NCBI RefSeq assembly: GCF_005848555.1
Contig: NZ_CP040518.1
Span: 2,045,001-2,109,000 of the forward strand
Origin: Blautia sp. SC05B48
GTDB lineage: Bacteria > Bacillota > Clostridia > Lachnospirales > Lachnospiraceae
Direction: 5' to 3'
DNA length: 64,000 nucleotides
The position numbers were made by a program, and so were the translations under genes. Positions 52,121 to 59,713 of this stretch are shown piece after piece. Below the pieces are notes generated by a model that saw only the letters and a program-made list of their open reading frames with translations, searched no databases and was not told where the DNA came from. Each line of letters starts with the position of its first letter. Position 1 is the stretch's first letter.

Positions 52121-52197
52121 GGAGTATGTGTGGTTTAACTGAATGCGGATGTTTTTATCCGCTTGAACAGTTATCTGTGAATAACCACATATACTCC
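52121..52197. other. 77-nt nested hairpin before dgkA
   Basis: Three stacked stems share one axis: GGAGTATGTGTGGTT with AACCACATATACTCC (15 bp, one G-U), TAACTG with CAGTTA, and GCGGAT with ATCCGC. No T-run follows. It could be a structured RNA, a processing signal or a small mobile remnant. The rest of 52048-52309 is AT-rich with a TATAAT near 52248 and no gene. Confidence 0.6.
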
Positions 52198-52309
52198 TTA
52201 AATATTCATAAATTTTCCGGAATACTGGAAATATTACTACAAACTTGTTATAATAATCCCATACTTCCCGTTGGAGGGAATAATTCAAACAGGAAATCAG
52301 GTGAGGAAC

Positions 52310-52687
52310 ATGGCAGGCAGAAAGAAGGATCCGCTGTATAAAAGCTTCGGATATGCGTTTCAGGGGATTTTTACCTGCATCCGCAAGGAAAGAAATATGA
52401 AGATCCACTGTATGGTGGCAGCGCTTGTGGTGATCGCAGGACTGATCCTTGGGATTTCCGTGACAGAGTGGTGCATCTGCCTGGGGCTGTTCGGAATGGT
52501 GATGGCGCTGGAGCTGGTGAATACGGCAGTGGAAGCTGTTGTGGATCTGGTCACAGAGGAACGTCACCCACTGGCAAAGATCGCCAAGGACACAGCAGCC
52601 GGAGCAGTACTGATCGCAGCGATCATGGCAGCGATCGTCGGACTGATCATTTTTGTTCCCAAGGGACTTGCTTTTCTGGGAATATGA
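52310..52687 (+). CDS. dgkA: Undecaprenol/diacylglycerol kinase (DgkA family)
   Basis: A 125-residue membrane protein with three helices. The family signature 'GMVMALELVNTAVEAVVDLV' holds the catalytic Glu and metal ligands, and 'RNMKIHCMVAALVVIAG' begins helix 1. In Gram-positive bacteria it phosphorylates undecaprenol to recycle the peptidoglycan lipid carrier. ATG 52310 has AGGTGAGGAA upstream. Typical length for the family. Confidence 0.92.
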   Translation: MAGRKKDPLYKSFGYAFQGIFTCIRKERNMKIHCMVAALVVIAGLILGISVTEWCICLGLFGMVMALELVNTAVEAVVDLVTEERHPLAKIAKDTAAGAVLIAAIMAAIVGLIIFVPKGLAFLGI

Positions 52688-52782
52688 CAGGAACAGAAAA
52701 CTTTTGTTTCAGGATAGGGTCTGGTGTCGGACTGTGGTGTGATGGTCCGGCAGCTGCCGGTTTCAGGAAAGGAGAAAATATT

Positions 52783-53208
52783 ATGGAATTAGGTGAAGGA
52801 CTGAAGAAAATTTTATTGGTGGGTATTGGTACAGCAGCAGTGACAGCAGAGAAATCCAAAGAAATCCTGGATGAACTGGTAAAAAAGGGTGAGCTTACGG
52901 TTGAACAGGGTAAGGTTCTTAATCAGGAGCTGAAGCATAACATCAAATCAACGGTTAAGACAGCTGCTGATTCTGTAAAGGAATCTGCAGCCAGAAAGAA
53001 TGATCAGGAAGAACTGAAGGCAACGATTTCCAGGCTGACACCGGAGCAGCTGGCTGCTGTGAAGGCGCAGATCGAGCGCATGCAGGCCGAGGCTGCTGAG
53101 GAGAAAGCCGAGACAGCAGAAGAACCGGCAGAGGAAGCTGTACAGGAAGCTTCTGCGGAAACAGAAAATGCAGAAGATACCGGGAGCGAAGAACAGGCAG
53201 CAGAGTAA
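52783..53208 (+). CDS. Phasin-like protein
   Basis: A 141-residue helical protein. 'MELGEGLKKILLVGIGTAAVTAEKSKEILDELVKKGELTVEQGK' resembles the phasin family that coats polyester granules, but no polyester synthase is seen here. Residues 100-141 are Ala/Glu-rich with a repeated 'AEE' pattern. AGGAAAGGAGAAAA precedes ATG 52783. It lies 69 bp before an AarF/UbiB kinase, a pairing I recall from other Clostridia; the shared function is unknown. Confidence 0.75.
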   Translation: MELGEGLKKILLVGIGTAAVTAEKSKEILDELVKKGELTVEQGKVLNQELKHNIKSTVKTAADSVKESAARKNDQEELKATISRLTPEQLAAVKAQIERMQAEAAEEKAETAEEPAEEAVQEASAETENAEDTGSEEQAAE

Positions 53209-53277
53209 CCGACTGCGGATCGCAAATATCCGCTTGACTAAACGATAACGCAGACGAAGCAGTAAATGGAGAAGTTT

Positions 53278-54879
53278 ATGGGCAGAGAAGAAAAGGAGAA
53301 AAAAGAGAAAGGCGGATATGGAGAACGGCTGAGAGAGATCACAGCCGTTCTGAAAAAACATGCCATTACCCGGGGTGTTTCTCCTGAGAAGCTCCGGCTC
53401 ATACTGGAAGATCTGGGCCCAACTTATATTAAGTTGGGTCAGATCATGTCTCTTCGTTCCGATATTCTGCCGAAACGCTACTGCGATGAGCTGATGAAAC
53501 TCTGCTCGGATGTGCCGCCCATGCCGTTTTCCCAGGTGATCGAGGTTCTTGAGGAATCCATGGGATGTCCATGGCAGGAGGAATTTCAGCATATTGAGCA
53601 GAAACCTCTGGGAGCAGCATCGATTGCCCAGGTGCATCGGGCCACGCTGAAAACAGGTGAAGAGGTTGTGATCAAGGTTCAGCGAAAAGGAATCTATGAG
53701 ACCATGGCCAGGGATATCGGCCTGATGCATAAAGCAGTGCGCCTGATGCCGCCGGTGAGCATTAAGGGCATGGTGGATCTGAACATGGTTTTAAGTGAAC
53801 TGTGGACTGTGACTCAGGAGGAGATGAATTTCCTGACGGAAGCTGCAAATATGGCGGAATTTGCAAAAAAGAACAAAGATGTGGCTTTTGTTAAAGTACC
53901 GATCCTCTACCGTGAGTATATTTCGCCGCATATTCTTGTGATGGAATATATTGACGGTTTTGCTGTCAATGACAAGGCTGCGCTTCTGGCCAATGGTTAT
54001 GATCTTAATGAGGTCGGAACGAAATATGTGGATAATTTCATCAAACAGGTGATGGAGGATGGCTTTTTCCATGCGGATCCACATCCGGGAAACGTGCGGA
54101 TCCAGGATGGAAAGATCGTCTGGATCGATATGGGAATGATGGGGCGGCTTACAGAGCACGATCGTCAGCTGATCGCAGAAGCTATTGAAGGGGTTGCCAT
54201 GAACAACATCGGCAAGATCCAGGATGCGGTCCTGGCTCTTGGGGAGTTTAAAGGCAAACCGGATTCCAGCAAGCTTTATGAGGATATCCGCGGACTTATG
54301 GAGAAATACGGTACTGCGGATATGGGGAACATTGATGTGGCTGAAGTGATGGTGGACCTGATGGAGGTCATGAAAGAAAATAAGATCATGATGCCTCACG
54401 GACTGACTATGCTTGCAAGGGGGCTGACTCATGTGGAGGGGGTTCTGGCTGAGATATGTCCGGACATCAATATGACACAGATTGCTGCGGCAAGGCTCAA
54501 GGAGCAGCTGTTCAGCAATGGGAACTGGAAGCGTGAGATAAAAAAAGAAGGAAAAAATCTTGCCTGGTCCCTGAAACGTGCAGTGGATATTCCTTCTCTG
54601 GCAGCAGATTTTCTTCAGGGCTGTATGAAAGGGCAGACAAAGATCAATCTGGATCTTCATGCCTCGGATGATCTGGCGTGGCTTTTGCGGCGGCTGGTGC
54701 GGAATATTGTGATGGGGCTGTGGGTGATGGCACTTCTGATCAGTTCCAGCATTATCTGTACTACAGATATGAAACCAAAGCTGTGGGGGATTCCGGCGTT
54801 GGGGGCTTTTGGCTATGTGTTTGCTTTTATTATTGTTTTGTATGTGTTTATCAAGCATTTCTTTTCAGGAAAAAAATAA
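53278..54879 (+). CDS. AarF/UbiB (ABC1) atypical kinase
   Basis: A 533-residue protein of the UbiB/ADCK family. The KxGQ motif is in 'YIKLGQIMSLRSDILP' (52-55), the Ala-rich loop 'PLGAASIAQVHRA' (about 110), the Lys in 'VVIKVQRKG', the catalytic 'FFHADPHPGN' (His265) and the metal 'IDMG' in place of DFG. Two membrane helices end the protein (about 480-530). Members support ubiquinone or other isoprenoid-lipid processes; no quinone pathway is visible here. ATG 53278 with GGAGAAG upstream is preferred to ATG 53266. Confidence 0.9.
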   Translation: MGREEKEKKEKGGYGERLREITAVLKKHAITRGVSPEKLRLILEDLGPTYIKLGQIMSLRSDILPKRYCDELMKLCSDVPPMPFSQVIEVLEESMGCPWQEEFQHIEQKPLGAASIAQVHRATLKTGEEVVIKVQRKGIYETMARDIGLMHKAVRLMPPVSIKGMVDLNMVLSELWTVTQEEMNFLTEAANMAEFAKKNKDVAFVKVPILYREYISPHILVMEYIDGFAVNDKAALLANGYDLNEVGTKYVDNFIKQVMEDGFFHADPHPGNVRIQDGKIVWIDMGMMGRLTEHDRQLIAEAIEGVAMNNIGKIQDAVLALGEFKGKPDSSKLYEDIRGLMEKYGTADMGNIDVAEVMVDLMEVMKENKIMMPHGLTMLARGLTHVEGVLAEICPDINMTQIAAARLKEQLFSNGNWKREIKKEGKNLAWSLKRAVDIPSLAADFLQGCMKGQTKINLDLHASDDLAWLLRRLVRNIVMGLWVMALLISSSIICTTDMKPKLWGIPALGAFGYVFAFIIVLYVFIKHFFSGKK

Positions 54880-54928
54880 AAGACGGAGATCATTTGCAGA
54901 GTCTGCGGGATGGTTTCCGTCTTTTTTT
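54878..54928 (+). terminator. Terminator after the AarF gene
   Basis: AAAGACGGA pairs with TCCGTCTTT, followed by further T residues to 54928. Confidence 0.85.
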
Positions 54929-55022
54929 GCTGTTATGGAATTGTTTCGGTCTGCTGTTATAACTGCGATTAGGAGCTATCATCTTCCGACCAGCTGGTAA
55001 AGGACGGAGTGCGGGTGTTTGG

Positions 55023-55850
55023 TCAGGTGTAGATGGTTCCGCTGTAGGCTTTGCGGAATTCCCTTGGGGTGTAGCCGGTTCCCTGGCGGAAGTAGTTGCA
55101 GAAGGAGGGAGCGTCCCGGAAGCCGCAGGAGAGAGCTGCTTCTGTGATGGTGCAGGAGGAGGAGCAGAGAAGCTGGGCTGCCATCTGGAGGCGGTGTTTC
55201 AGGAGATATTGTTTTGGGGAGGTGTTTTCATGTTCCATGAAGATCCGGTAAAGATAGGAACGGTCGATTCCTACGTAGTGTGCCACGTCTGAAATCTGGA
55301 TGGGGTAGGCATAGTTGTTTCTAATGTATTCGGAGGCTTTCTGAAAGTACAGGTTTGAGATGTCGGTCCTGCTTTCGGAGGGCTTTTTTTGCATGTCGGA
55401 TAATATCAGGAGGAGGTTTCCTGTGGAGGCAAGGTCGTTTCCGTTGTTTTCGGAAAAGGTGTCAAGTAGGCTTTGCATGTGGGTGAGGAGGCTGTTTTGC
55501 CGGGAGGGTGTTTCCGGGGTGAAGATTGGGGTGTCGGAAAATACGGTTTGTTTCAGGATTTCTTTGCAGGCGGAGCCGTCAAAGCCTGCCCAGGCATAGC
55601 TCCAGGGGTCGGAGGTGTCGGCGCGGTAGTAGATGGAGTCCATGGGGCGGATGAGAAAGGCGTCGCCTGCTTTCAGATGGTAGGTGTGGCCGCTGCACTG
55701 GTAGATGCCTTTGCCGTGGAAGATCACGTGGAGAAGGTAGTGTGGGCGCATGGCCGGGCCGAAGGAGTGGTTCGGACCGCAGTCTTCCTGGCCGCAGAAG
55801 TAGACGGAGAGGGTGTGCTGGGTTTGGGTTTCTTTGGAATCGTTTTTCAT
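55023..55850 (-). CDS. AraC family transcriptional regulator
   Basis: A 275-residue regulator. Cupin-like sensor domain (about 10-110; 'HYLLHVIFHGKGIYQ', 'LKAGDAFLIRPMDSIYY', 'WAGFDG') and two helix-turn-helices at the C-terminus: 'IQISDVAHYVGIDRSYLYRIF' and 'TITEAALSCGFRDAPSFCNYF'. AGGAGG lies 9 bases before the ATG at 55850. Sensor type and neighbours suggest control of the GH31/GH36 sugar genes to the right. Codon use is G-rich and odd on the reading of this stretch but the protein is intact. Confidence 0.93.
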   Translation of the reverse strand: MKNDSKETQTQHTLSVYFCGQEDCGPNHSFGPAMRPHYLLHVIFHGKGIYQCSGHTYHLKAGDAFLIRPMDSIYYRADTSDPWSYAWAGFDGSACKEILKQTVFSDTPIFTPETPSRQNSLLTHMQSLLDTFSENNGNDLASTGNLLLILSDMQKKPSESRTDISNLYFQKASEYIRNNYAYPIQISDVAHYVGIDRSYLYRIFMEHENTSPKQYLLKHRLQMAAQLLCSSSCTITEAALSCGFRDAPSFCNYFRQGTGYTPREFRKAYSGTIYT

Positions 55851-55985
55851 TTGGGTGGGCCTCCTGTTTTTGGGTTATTCAACAAAAACGCAATTTTGGG
55901 TCACAAAATGGGATGGAATGTTGTATGAGGTGATTATACAATATTGGGTGTGGGAAGGGCAAGGATGGATATGGATATACGGACG

Positions 55986-56196
55986 CCCGTGAGGTGTGTG
56001 CTGCCTGTCGGCGGGGCTTCGTCGGGGGCTGACTTCTAAGCCGCTGAAAATCTGCTAAAAGCGCTTTAAAAATTCTCGAACTCGCGTCTGAAGCCGCTCA
56101 GACAGCGAGAATTTTTGAAGCAACGCAGATTTCCACCGGCTAAGAATCAGCACCCCTCCTGCAGAGTCCGCCGACAGGCAGCACACACCTCACGGG
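55986..56196. repeat. 211-bp nested inverted repeat
   Basis: The outer arms are perfect over 29 bp: they start CCCGTGAGGTGTGTGCTGCC (55986) and end with its complement at 56196 (arms 55986-56014 and 56168-56196). Inside, GGGCTGACTTCTAAGCC pairs imperfectly with GGCTAAGAATCAGCACCC. Then AAAAATTCTCG pairs with CGAGAATTTTT, and GTCTGA with TCAGAC forms the tip. The four tiers make one long hairpin on either strand. It may be a MITE-like element or a structured RNA. Confidence 0.9.
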
Positions 56197-56609
56197 CTGG
56201 TATTTCAGGGCGGAAGGGATAGAGTGGCGATGGCGGGAGGGATTACAGGTGAGGAGGGAAGGGGATGGAGAAAATGTGGCTGGCGGAGAGGGGATTTGGT
56301 TCAGAGTGGGAATGGTGGTGTTTTCCCGGGAGTTGGATGAGTCATCAGCGCTACGCTGGATGACTGGGACGAAAGGCAGAGTTTCCCTGTGGTCTGCCGG
56401 GGAAGAATGGGTCGAGGCGTTTCGCTGTCGACTTGGAGGTGAGTTGTTGTGGCAATGCAGTGGCGCCGGGATGAGATATCAATACATAGGAATATAGAGG
56501 AACACAGCGGAGCAGGATGAATACATCGGTGTAGCGTAGCATTATCAATACCGTAGAATACATCGCCGTGCCAATACATTAACACATTTCCACAGCGTAC
56601 GACAATATA
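56197..56609. other. Non-coding stretch, G-rich then AT-rich
   Basis: No credible gene. 56220-56420 is G-rich on the plus strand and includes a small hairpin (GTCATC..GATGAC near 56340-56363). From 56480 to 56590 the word AATACAT recurs four times at uneven spacing. The only open frame (56249-56497) lacks family features and has unusual composition. Confidence 0.6.
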
Positions 56610-56702
56610 GCGTGCCCGGAAAGGGGGAGTGCGAGGGGGAAAAGCGGGCTTCGCAACTCTGAGTGCTTTCTCCCTCGCAGATTTCCTCCGCTTTGAAAAG
56701 CG
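56610..56702 (+). repeat. 93-bp direct repeat, left copy (before GH31 gene)
   Basis: Begins GCGTGCCCGGAAAGGGGGAG and ends CCTCCGCTTTGAAAAGCG. It matches the copy at 58326-58418 at 90 of 93 positions. It contains two hairpins: GCGAGGG...CCCTCGC and CCGCTTT-GA-AAAGCGG. Confidence 0.92.
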
Positions 56703-56781
56703 GATAAATTTACACTAATACCCCCAAAAATAACCTCAACATTAAAAAAATAGATTTACATATAAAAGGAGGAGCCTCAAC

Positions 56782-58308
56782 ATGAAAACAATTATATTAA
56801 AAAACGAATTCTGGTACGGTGGTGCAGTCTATGAAGGCTACCGCCAGCCCGTAGGTGCAGACGACATTGTGGACTGGGATTTCCGCGAAAACCCAACCCA
56901 CAATCAGATCATGCCTTTATTCCTTTCCTCGAAAGGCCGCTACATCTGGAGCGATGCAGGTTTTCACATTTCTTTCAGAAATGGTGAGATCCTGGCGGAA
57001 GGTCCGGAACCTATCATTCTGAAAGATGGCTTCAATGATCTGCGAGGTGCATACCTGGCAGCCATGAAAGCGCATTTTCCATTTCATGAGATCAAACTTT
57101 CAGACAGGTTTTTCAAAGTACCGGTATACAATTCCTGGATCGAACTTACCTATTATCAGACCCAGAAGAATATCCTGAAATATGCAAAAGGTATTCTGGA
57201 AAATGGTTTTCCATCCGGTGTTCTGATGATCGATGATGGCTGGTCTCCTTATTATGGAAGGTGGCAGTTCAGGGGGGATAATTTCAAGGATGCGAAGGCG
57301 ATGCTCAAAGAATTGCATGAGATGGGATTTTCTGTGATGCTGTGGATCTGTCCGTTTATTACTCCGGATACGTTGGAGTTCCGGGAGGCTAGGGATAAGC
57401 ATTTTCTGATTGAAACTCCGGAGGGAAAACCTCGTATCCTGGAGTGGTGGAATGGGTATTCTGCAGCTTTGGATCTGACGAATCCGGATGCGATGAAGTG
57501 GCTGAAGGATCAGCTGGATGTTCTGACGGATATGGGTGTGGATGGCTTTAAACTGGACGCGGGTGATCCTTGTTATTATCATGCGGGTGATAAGCTGTTC
57601 CGTGATGTTTCTACGGATGAGTTGTCCAGGCTTTGGGCTGAGTTTGGAGAGCAGTTTGCGTTTAATGAGCTGAGAGTGTGTTTCCGGGCCGGGGGTTATT
57701 CTCTGATGCAGAGACTTTGTGATAAGCAGACGAAGTGGGATGAGAGTGGTATTGCGGGATTGATCCCGGATACGTTGCTCCAGGGGCTTACTGGGCATCC
57801 TTTTGGCAGTCCGGATATGATTGGCGGGGGTGAGTATACCTGCTTTTTGAATGGGAATGAGAATGCGTGTACGCCGGAGATGTTTGTGCGGTATGCACAG
57901 ATCGCGGCTTTGATGCCGGTGATGCAGTTTTCGGCTTCTCCGTGGAGGGTGCTGCCTGAGGCGGATTTTCAGAAGGTTAAGGCTGCGCTGGCGCTCAGAG
58001 AGAAATGTCTGCCGGAGATTTTCAAGGCTGTAGAGTGTGCGAAAGTTACTGGTGAGCCGATTGCCCGTTCTATGGAGTTTGTTTTCCCTGGACAGGGTAT
58101 GGAGAGGGTGATGGATCAGTTTATGGTTGGTGATGCGCTTTTGGTGGCGCCTGTTTGGAAGCAGGGGGAGGTTGTCAGAAGTGTGACTTTGCCTGAGGGG
58201 CAGTGGAGGTGTGTTAGCCTTGGAGAGACTGAGGGTGATGTACTGAATGGTGGCCGGAATGTGGTTCTTGGTGAGAATGATGGGCTGGTTGTTTTGAGGA
58301 GAGTGTAG
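56782..58308 (+). CDS. GH31 family glycoside hydrolase
   Basis: A 508-residue cytoplasmic TIM-barrel hydrolase without signal peptide. 'GVLMIDDGWSPYYGRWQF', 'GFSVMLWICPFITPD', 'EWWNGYSAALDLTNP' and the nucleophile motif 'DGFKLDAGD' (Asp259) place it in GH31; the later 'GGGEYTCF' region probably lies near the active site. GH31 enzymes cleave alpha-glucosides, alpha-xylosides or alpha-galactosides; specificity is not readable. It is shorter than classical GH31 members at the N-terminus. AAAGGAGGAG precedes the ATG. The gene is bracketed by near-identical 93-bp repeats, so it may have moved as a cassette. Confidence 0.88.
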   Translation: MKTIILKNEFWYGGAVYEGYRQPVGADDIVDWDFRENPTHNQIMPLFLSSKGRYIWSDAGFHISFRNGEILAEGPEPIILKDGFNDLRGAYLAAMKAHFPFHEIKLSDRFFKVPVYNSWIELTYYQTQKNILKYAKGILENGFPSGVLMIDDGWSPYYGRWQFRGDNFKDAKAMLKELHEMGFSVMLWICPFITPDTLEFREARDKHFLIETPEGKPRILEWWNGYSAALDLTNPDAMKWLKDQLDVLTDMGVDGFKLDAGDPCYYHAGDKLFRDVSTDELSRLWAEFGEQFAFNELRVCFRAGGYSLMQRLCDKQTKWDESGIAGLIPDTLLQGLTGHPFGSPDMIGGGEYTCFLNGNENACTPEMFVRYAQIAALMPVMQFSASPWRVLPEADFQKVKAALALREKCLPEIFKAVECAKVTGEPIARSMEFVFPGQGMERVMDQFMVGDALLVAPVWKQGEVVRSVTLPEGQWRCVSLGETEGDVLNGGRNVVLGENDGLVVLRRV

Positions 58309-58325
58309 GACAACGCACAACAATT

Positions 58326-58418
58326 GCGTGCCCGGAAAGGGGGAGCGCGAGGGGGAAAAACGGGCTTCGCAACTCTGAGTGCTTTCCCCCTCGCAGATTT
58401 CCTCCGCTTTGAAAAGCG
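58326..58418 (+). repeat. 93-bp direct repeat, right copy (after GH31 gene)
   Basis: Three substitutions from the left copy. Here the hairpin GCGAGGGGGAAA / TTTCCCCCTCGC is perfect over 12 bp and could stop transcription of the GH31 gene. Confidence 0.92.
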
Positions 58419-58420
58419 AA

Positions 58421-58450
58421 AATACTATATCTAAAAATACTATATCTAAA
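58421..58450. repeat. 15-bp tandem duplication
   Basis: AATACTATATCTAAA occurs twice in direct succession, right beside the second 93-bp repeat. Confidence 0.85.
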
Positions 58451-58477
58451 TAAATAACAATTTTCCCAAGCTTTTCA

Positions 58478-59122
58478 TCACAAAAGCGAAATATCCTCCT
58501 CCGGAGGAAGCAGCTTCTTAAAAAATCGATACAACAGCATCGAATTTATAAAAGCTACAAGTCCAAATCCAAAGAAAAACCAGCAGCATGCGTAAAGTGG
58601 CTGTAGCTTTGCATCGAGATATGTCATATACAATGGAAAGATCGTGATCACCGCAATGGCGATCGTTGTGGGGAAATGCATAAATGCCAGCAGAAATGCA
58701 TTTCTGCAAAGTGCCCCCAGTGTATTAGCAAAGGTTGCGATTACCGGGAATATGTATAAAGTAAAAATTATCAGCAAAGTCAGAACCCCCACAGAAAGAT
58801 AAAACAGCATATGTGCAGCGCTTCCTTCTGCATGGAGCAGAAAGCGGATATTCAGGATGAGCATGGTTCCGGCAGCAAGGATCAGCAGCCATATGATCAG
58901 TGACTGTTTGAAGTTTTCCTTAAAAGCTCTGAAAAATGTTTTCGTTGTGCCGTTGTTATTCCCTTTTACTGTACGCATCATGCAGTGATAAAGGGCAGTT
59001 AGTGACGGCCCAATGGTGATCACGGGGATGCAGCAGAGAATAAAAAGAAGATTGGCGATCACGATGTCACCCAGCTTGTTGAGAAATACATGGACGACAT
59101 TATCTTCATTTAAAAGATTCAT
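58478..59122 (-). CDS. YesL/DUF624 membrane protein
   Basis: A 214-residue membrane protein with about five helices. 'VFLNKLGDIVIANLLFILCCIPVITIGPSLTALYH' is the DUF624 opening, matching the YesL protein at 29.1-29.8 kb. It is divergent from a sugar ABC importer, the usual setting for YesL. ATG 59122 follows AAGGAGGTATTTC, so the 63 codons before it are not used. Function unknown. Confidence 0.85.
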   Translation of the reverse strand: MNLLNEDNVVHVFLNKLGDIVIANLLFILCCIPVITIGPSLTALYHCMMRTVKGNNNGTTKTFFRAFKENFKQSLIIWLLILAAGTMLILNIRFLLHAEGSAAHMLFYLSVGVLTLLIIFTLYIFPVIATFANTLGALCRNAFLLAFMHFPTTIAIAVITIFPLYMTYLDAKLQPLYACCWFFFGFGLVAFINSMLLYRFFKKLLPPEEDISLL

Positions 59123-59713
59123 AACGAAATACCTCCTTATATAGAAATGTAGAAATGAAAACAGACCATATGGGAAAAGTCCGATACAGCTAATCTTAGC
59201 ATAGTTTTTGATTGTGTGTAAAGAGAGGGGACGCAGATAAGTATCAGCACGGTTTATGGGACTGTATAAAAAAACATGGAACTTTGCGTGCACATGTGAA
59301 AATGATGGCACGCATGGAATTATGTTAGGAAAGGAAAATTGTGTTTTTTGGAAAATGACATTTATACATGTGCTGAGTTAGTAAAACATACAAAAACAGA
59401 TATGTAAAAATGTTGGTTTTGCTACAAGGAAATAAATGGGTGCCAAAATATGCTCATAAATAGTGAAAAAAATGAAAATATATGTAATAAATGAAAGAAA
59501 ACATGTAAAAATGACGAATAATTAACTAAGTATGAACAAAAAATGGATAAAATGAATAAAAAGTAACATTTTTCCATATTGAAATGACAATAATCCATTT
59601 ATCATTTTTCCATGTGCAATTATAATAATATCAACGGTCAGGGACGTGAAAAAATATAAAAACTGACCAAAGAAAGAGGGAAAATAAGAAAGATTTAAAA
59701 GGAGGAAGAAGTT
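59123..59713. other. AT-rich intergenic region between YesL and the sugar importer
   Basis: About 590 bp without a gene. It should hold two divergent promoters. TATAAT at 59621-59626 is the likely -10 for the importer, with no good -35, which suggests an activator. A GGAGGAAG ribosome site ends the region. Confidence 0.6.

Noticed and set aside
53791-54858. 355-codon minus-strand frame
   Set aside because: Antisense to the AarF/UbiB kinase gene, which carries all kinase motifs.
55986-56196. Long inverted repeat as an insertion sequence with transposase
   Set aside because: The interior is fully used by paired arms and has no open frame; at most a non-autonomous element.
56249-56497. 82-codon plus-strand frame after the long inverted repeat
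   Set aside because: Possible GTG start near GAGGAGGG, but the product is Gly/Trp/Arg-rich without any recognisable family and the surrounding DNA looks non-coding.
56480-56590. Recurring AATACAT words as a possible CRISPR or iteron array
   Set aside because: Only four copies at uneven spacing, units too short, no cas or replication gene nearby.
57100-58323. 407-codon minus-strand frame
   Set aside because: Antisense to the GH31 gene; rich in Arg/His/Pro as expected for a shadow of a GC-biased gene.
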